A stretch of DNA of 18,407 nucleotides from Nitrospirota bacterium (GTDB taxonomy: Bacteria > Nitrospirota > Nitrospiria > Nitrospirales > UBA8639): the NCBI GenBank assembly GCA_020348185.1, contig CP070743.1, positions 1,209,796 through 1,228,202 on the forward strand, in the 5' to 3' direction. Positions 15,037-18,407 of the stretch are shown here, in pieces. Position numbers and translations under genes: made by a program. The notes beneath the pieces are model-generated. The model was not told where the DNA came from, searched no databases, and was given only the letters and a program-made list of their open reading frames with translations. The stretch's first letter is position 1. Each line of letters begins with the position of its first letter.

Positions 15037-15197
15037 GGCGGGATGTTCAAAAAGGTCAGCTCGCCTGCGCGAAGCCGCATCGGCTGAGCCAGGTCCAGCA
15101 AGGCCGTAGGACCTTTGGCGTGAGGAGCGTACAAAGGAGTACGTGAGGACGACAAAGGGCCGAGAACGCCGCTGCCGGCCTTTTTCAACATCCTGCC
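15037..15197 (-). repeat. Structured inverted-repeat element, long copy, directly after secF
   Basis: About 161 bp bounded by 19-bp inverted ends (15037-15055 and 15179-15197) with two mismatches; the core is GGATGTTCAAAAAGG / CCTTTTTCAACATCC. It shares an identical 26-nt block (15149-15174) with the second copy at 16302-16327. It also has a conserved central stem CGTAC/GTACG at 15128-15143, whose loop differs between copies. Relative to the other copy it carries about 38 extra bases near 15056-15095. It begins 2 bp beyond the secF stop codon. No transposase is present. A minus-strand reading frame through it looks incidental. Confidence 0.9.
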
Positions 15198-15199
15198 AA

Positions 15200-16120
15200 T
15201 TATCGACCTTTGCTAAGTAACCGTCCTTCACTCCCTGGCCAAATCAGTAAGAGGGGGCTAGCCACAAAGACCGATGAATACGTTCCAATTATCACCCCCA
15301 ATAACAGGGCAAGAGAAAAATCATGCAAAACTTCTCCACCAAATAGCGTCAGAGGGACCAGCACCAATACGACGGTGAGCGTCGTCACGAGGGTGCGGGA
15401 GAGAACTTGATTGATTCCATTATTGATAATGGTTTCAACCGTATTGCGTCGGCGTTGACGCAAATTTTCTCGGATTCGATCGAAGACCACCACCGTATCG
15501 GTCAACGAATACCCTGCCAAGGTCAACAAGGCCGTAACCACGAGGAGGGTAATTTCCTTATTCATGATATGGTAGATCCCGAGCACGGCCAGGACATCAT
15601 GAAAGGTGGCAATCGCGGCTGCGATCCCAAAACGAAACTCAAATCTGGCCGCGATGTATATGATGATTCCAATCAGTGAGAGCGTAATCGCAATCAGGGC
15701 ATCTTGTTGAAGTTTTTTACCAATAGTGGGACCAATGGAGGTACTGGAATCCACAACAAAGGAATGTCCTTTAAATTCATCCCTGAAGATTTGAATGATC
15801 TTTTCGCTGATCTCCTCCTCGATGGTTGTCTCGGTTTTGACTCGAATCAATAATTTATTATTCTCGGTAAATTCCTGAAGCTCGGCATCACCGAGACCAT
15901 GTTTCGCCAGAACGCTGCGAGCCGTCTCAATCGGTAACGGTTTATCAAATTTCAGCTGGACCGCCGTCCCGCCAGAAAAATCTATACCCAGGTTGGCCGA
16001 CCCGAACATAATCTGCCCAACGGCCAGCATCCCAATGGCCGCTAACAACCCCGAAAAGACAAATGTCAATCGACGTTTACCCATGAAATCAATGTTTGTT
16101 TTTCCAACAATTTCAAGCAT
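15200..16120 (-). CDS. secF: Protein translocase subunit SecF
   Basis: A 306-residue inner-membrane protein with six predicted helices. Family marks are an N-terminal 'NIDFMGKRRL' before TM1, 'LGIDFSGGTAVQL' (44-56) at the start of the periplasmic domain, and 'SLTDTVVVFDRIRENLRQRRR' in the transmembrane/cytoplasmic part. SecF pairs with SecD to drive proton-motive-force-dependent late steps of Sec export. The length is normal for a stand-alone SecF. The ATG at 16120 agrees with family N-termini; GAAGGAG lies about 13 nt upstream, a long spacing. secD lies 228 bp upstream with a repeat element between, wider than the usual near-contiguous secD-secF spacing. A second copy of the element starts just after the stop codon. 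Confidence 0.97.
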   Translation of the reverse strand: MLEIVGKTNIDFMGKRRLTFVFSGLLAAIGMLAVGQIMFGSANLGIDFSGGTAVQLKFDKPLPIETARSVLAKHGLGDAELQEFTENNKLLIRVKTETTIEEEISEKIIQIFRDEFKGHSFVVDSSTSIGPTIGKKLQQDALIAITLSLIGIIIYIAARFEFRFGIAAAIATFHDVLAVLGIYHIMNKEITLLVVTALLTLAGYSLTDTVVVFDRIRENLRQRRRNTVETIINNGINQVLSRTLVTTLTVVLVLVPLTLFGGEVLHDFSLALLLGVIIGTYSSVFVASPLLLIWPGSEGRLLSKGR

Positions 16121-16226
16121 AAGGCGACACGTTCTCCTTCTGACGTCTACCAGGTTATAGAAAAACTCAAAACATCAAGAATTTTTAACGATATGGAACA
16201 AACATCCATCGCACCAATAGCCAGGA

Positions 16227-16348
16227 AGGATGTTCAAAAAGGCCCGTCCAGCAAGGCCGCAGGCCATTTGGCGCGCTGAGCGTACACGGGAGTACGTGAG
16301 CACGACAAAGGGCCGAGAACGCCGCTGGCGGACTTTTTCAACATCCTC
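16227..16348 (-). repeat. Structured inverted-repeat element, short copy, directly after secD
   Basis: About 121 bp with 15-bp inverted ends (16227-16241 and 16333-16347) that differ at one base. It has the same orientation as the copy at 15037-15197. Shared parts include the 26-nt identical block at 16302-16327 and the CGTAC/GTACG stem at 16281-16296, with loop ACGGGA instead of AAAGGA. It begins 1-2 bp past the secD stop codon and separates secD from secF. On the minus strand it could fold into one long hairpin ending in CCTTTTT. Confidence 0.9.
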
Positions 16349-18025
16349 CTAAATACTGAGACGCTCAAGTTTACGGCGATTAAATACATCAAAGACCACC
16401 TTGGTTCCAACCAGAGCGGTGAAAAGATTGATGCCGATCCCCAGACACAAGGTCACAGCAAAGCCTTTGATGGGGCCCGTTCCAAACAGAAATAACGCAA
16501 ACCCCGTGATTAATGTTGTCACATGAGAATCGACAATGGTCAGAAGAGCCTTGTCATAGCCTCCATCCACGGCCAATCGAACCGGTCGACCTTGACGAAG
16601 TTCTTCGCGTATTCGCTCGAAGATAAGAATATTCGAATCAACACCCATTCCAATAGTCAGGATGATTCCTGCAATACCCGGCAACGTTAAGGTGGCATTG
16701 AGCCCAGAAAGCGCCCCCAGCAAGGCGATCAGATTTAAGGCAAGGGCGAAATCCGCAATAATGCCAGACAAGCGGTAATACACAATCATAAAAATCAAGA
16801 CTAATATTCCGGCCATGATGGTCGTATTGAGCCCTTTCTCAATGGAATCACGACCAAGTGACGGCCCAACCGTCAAATCTTGAAGCGTCCGCAAAGGCGC
16901 TGGAAGGGCGCCTGCTCGCAAGATCACCGCCAAATCGTTCGCCTCATTTGTCGTGAATACTCCCTCAATGACCGCACGTCCCCCGCTGATCCGATCCCGT
17001 ATCACGGGTGCGGAATAGACCGTGCCATCCAATACAATCGCCATTCGTTTCCCAACATTGGCTCCGGTGATCTGCTCGAATTCGCGAGCCCCCTTACTGT
17101 CAAACGTCACACCGACAATCGGTTCATTGAAATCACCAATGGTCACTCGCGCATCCTGCAAGACGTCGCCCGTCAAGGCTGCATCTTTTTTTACAAGATA
17201 GGGCACACTGTAGGAACGTTTTTCTGTATCCGATACGACGGTTTCAAAAAGAATTTCTGACCCTTCAGGAAGACGTCCCTCAAACTTTTTTCGCACTTCG
17301 GCTTCATTTCCCTTTTCCACTCTCGCAGGAAACTCCAAAGCAATCTCCGATTCATCCAACATTTTAAACTCAAGCTGTGCGGTCTCTTGGATCAGCGCCT
17401 TGGCCCGTTCGGGATCTTTGATGCCTGGAAGCTGAATGGCAATCTGGTTTCGGCCTAACCTCTGGATTAAGGGTTCAGCGACGCCAAACTGGTCGATTCG
17501 ATTTCGAAGGGTTTCCAAAGCCTGGTTGATGGCTGAATTCTTGATACGGTCGATTTCCGGTGACGTCAGCTCAAAAACTAGTCGAGTCCCCGATGAATCG
17601 CCTTCAATAAAGTTTGGGAAATTATCACTCATCAATTGGATAATTTCTTCTTTGATATCTTTTTGATCTTTTTCATCGCCCTGGTCATTCCCCTCACCTT
17701 CATCCGGCAAGACGGTAATGATTAAACCGGTTGATCCTTCACGTTCGACTGAGTCGAACGTGATCTCCCTGTCATCGAACAACTCCACGATGGCTTTCCT
17801 GGACCGGTCCACGGCAATTTCAACGGCGCGGTCCTCTTCTACCTCAAGGACAAGATGAATGCCCCCTTGGAGGTCAAGGCCGAGCGACAGACCTCGATCG
17901 CTCAAAATGGACTTGGCCCATCCGGGAAGAGTTTGATAAATGGAAGGAAATGAAGGAATTGAGAGTATGAGAGAAACAATCGTGATCGTAATGAGCAGAG
18001 TCAATCTTGTACGAATCTTCTTCAT
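16349..18025 (-). CDS. secD: Protein translocase subunit SecD
   Basis: A 558-residue inner-membrane protein with TM1 at about 8-28, a large periplasmic domain and five C-terminal helices. Typical motifs are 'GLSLGLDLQGGIHLVLEV' (46-63), 'RNQIAIQLPGIKDPERAK', a 'GVTFDSKGAREFEQIT' region and 'GMGVDSNILIFERIREELRQGR' in the TM4-5 region. An acidic, charged insertion ('DEGEGNDQGDEKDQKDIKEE', about 107-126) sits in the first periplasmic part. SecD and SecF use the proton gradient to pull translocating proteins out on the periplasmic side. The start has GGGAG about 9 nt upstream. It follows yajC by 22 bp, the standard order. Confidence 0.97.
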   Translation of the reverse strand: MKKIRTRLTLLITITIVSLILSIPSFPSIYQTLPGWAKSILSDRGLSLGLDLQGGIHLVLEVEEDRAVEIAVDRSRKAIVELFDDREITFDSVEREGSTGLIITVLPDEGEGNDQGDEKDQKDIKEEIIQLMSDNFPNFIEGDSSGTRLVFELTSPEIDRIKNSAINQALETLRNRIDQFGVAEPLIQRLGRNQIAIQLPGIKDPERAKALIQETAQLEFKMLDESEIALEFPARVEKGNEAEVRKKFEGRLPEGSEILFETVVSDTEKRSYSVPYLVKKDAALTGDVLQDARVTIGDFNEPIVGVTFDSKGAREFEQITGANVGKRMAIVLDGTVYSAPVIRDRISGGRAVIEGVFTTNEANDLAVILRAGALPAPLRTLQDLTVGPSLGRDSIEKGLNTTIMAGILVLIFMIVYYRLSGIIADFALALNLIALLGALSGLNATLTLPGIAGIILTIGMGVDSNILIFERIREELRQGRPVRLAVDGGYDKALLTIVDSHVTTLITGFALFLFGTGPIKGFAVTLCLGIGINLFTALVGTKVVFDVFNRRKLERLSI

Positions 18026-18047
18026 CTAGGATATCTCCCTTTGCTCA

Positions 18048-18368
18048 TTACCCCTCCTCCGTCGTGCGAATCCTGGCCACATGATCACGTTGCATCCGAA
18101 CTTTGGTATTGTCGGCAATTTGGACCGTCACCGTTTCTTTATCCAAATTGGTAATCGTGCCCCAGATTCCGCCTGTGGTCACAATTTTGTCCCCTTTTTT
18201 GATGGCCGCAAGCATTTCTCGCTGTTTTTTTTGTCGCCGTTGCTGAGGCAAGATAAGCAGAAAATAAAACACCACAAAGATCAGGAGAAAAGGAATGAGC
18301 GAGAGCAACCCCGCCGAATTATCTCCTCCAGTTCCAGCTTGCGCCCAGGCAAGAGATGATTGGATCAT
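18048..18368 (-). CDS. yajC: Sec translocase accessory subunit YajC
   Basis: A 106-residue protein with a short N-terminus, one membrane helix at about 22-42 ('LLSLIPFLLIFVVFYFLLIL') and the family segment 'PQQRRQKKQREMLAAIKKGDKIVTTGGIWGTI', followed by a small cytoplasmic beta domain. YajC associates with SecDF and helps the translocase in membrane insertion. The start is supported by AGAGGA about 5-6 nt upstream. It is first of the visible yajC-secD-secF run; the upstream promoter lies outside the window. Confidence 0.96.
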   Translation of the reverse strand: MIQSSLAWAQAGTGGDNSAGLLSLIPFLLIFVVFYFLLILPQQRRQKKQREMLAAIKKGDKIVTTGGIWGTITNLDKETVTVQIADNTKVRMQRDHVARIRTTEEG

Positions 18369-18407
18369 GATTTCCTCTGTTTAGCAAACATGAGAATTTC
18401 CTTCCAC

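Noticed and set aside
14988..15191. 67-codon minus-strand frame through the repeat element
   Set aside because: It follows the inverted-repeat element; the second copy gives a different, shorter frame, so the coding potential looks incidental.
15037..16348. Insertion sequence or CRISPR-like array
   Set aside because: Only two diverged copies with inverted ends, no transposase, no regular spacers and no cas genes.
18369..18407. End of an upstream gene before yajC
   Set aside because: Only 39 bases remain; a frame ending in TGA that overlaps the yajC start is possible but cannot be supported.

Overview
The window most likely comes from a nitrite-oxidising Nitrospira-type bacterium. The main evidence is an NxrC-like gamma subunit (ethylbenzene-dehydrogenase/DMSO-reductase type II heme-b fold) directly behind a TorD/NarJ-type chaperone, together with a multi-cluster ferredoxin, a TatA and a large PAS-rich sigma-54 two-component system. 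Base composition looks moderate by eye (not computed), which would fit a lower-GC Nitrospira lineage better than the GC-rich ones; that placement is inference. Almost everything is on the minus strand; only the WD40 gene is on plus.

Positions 1-4,444, minus strand: a five-gene run, radical SAM/B12-type protein -> polytopic membrane protein of unknown function -> TPR protein -> TatA -> an NHL-repeat protein cut by the window edge. Gaps are short (14-88 bp, depending on start choice), so this is probably one transcription unit.

Positions 4,590-8,900, minus strand: an apparent NXR-support block. It holds a HExxH/CxxC metalloprotein, a four-cluster ferredoxin with an N-terminal twin-arginine motif, a 334-bp spacer with a good sigma-70-like promoter, the TorD-like chaperone and NxrC, and it ends in a strong intrinsic terminator. 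No catalytic NxrA or NxrB is present, so NxrC and its chaperone would serve a catalytic subunit encoded elsewhere. The chaperone, Tat-type ferredoxin and cluster-embedded TatA together suggest a maturation and export set for a molybdoenzyme.

Positions 8,920-14,764: a seven-bladed WD40 protein on plus, converging on a two-component operon on minus (dCache-HAMP-triple-PAS histidine kinase overlapping an NtrC-type response regulator by ATGA). The regulator carries an unusual four-cysteine linker.

Positions 15,037-18,368, minus strand: yajC-secD-secF, the accessory part of the Sec translocase. It is interrupted by two copies of a structured inverted-repeat element, each starting within about 5 bp of a stop codon (secD and secF). 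No rRNA, tRNA, CRISPR array, transposase or integrase was seen.
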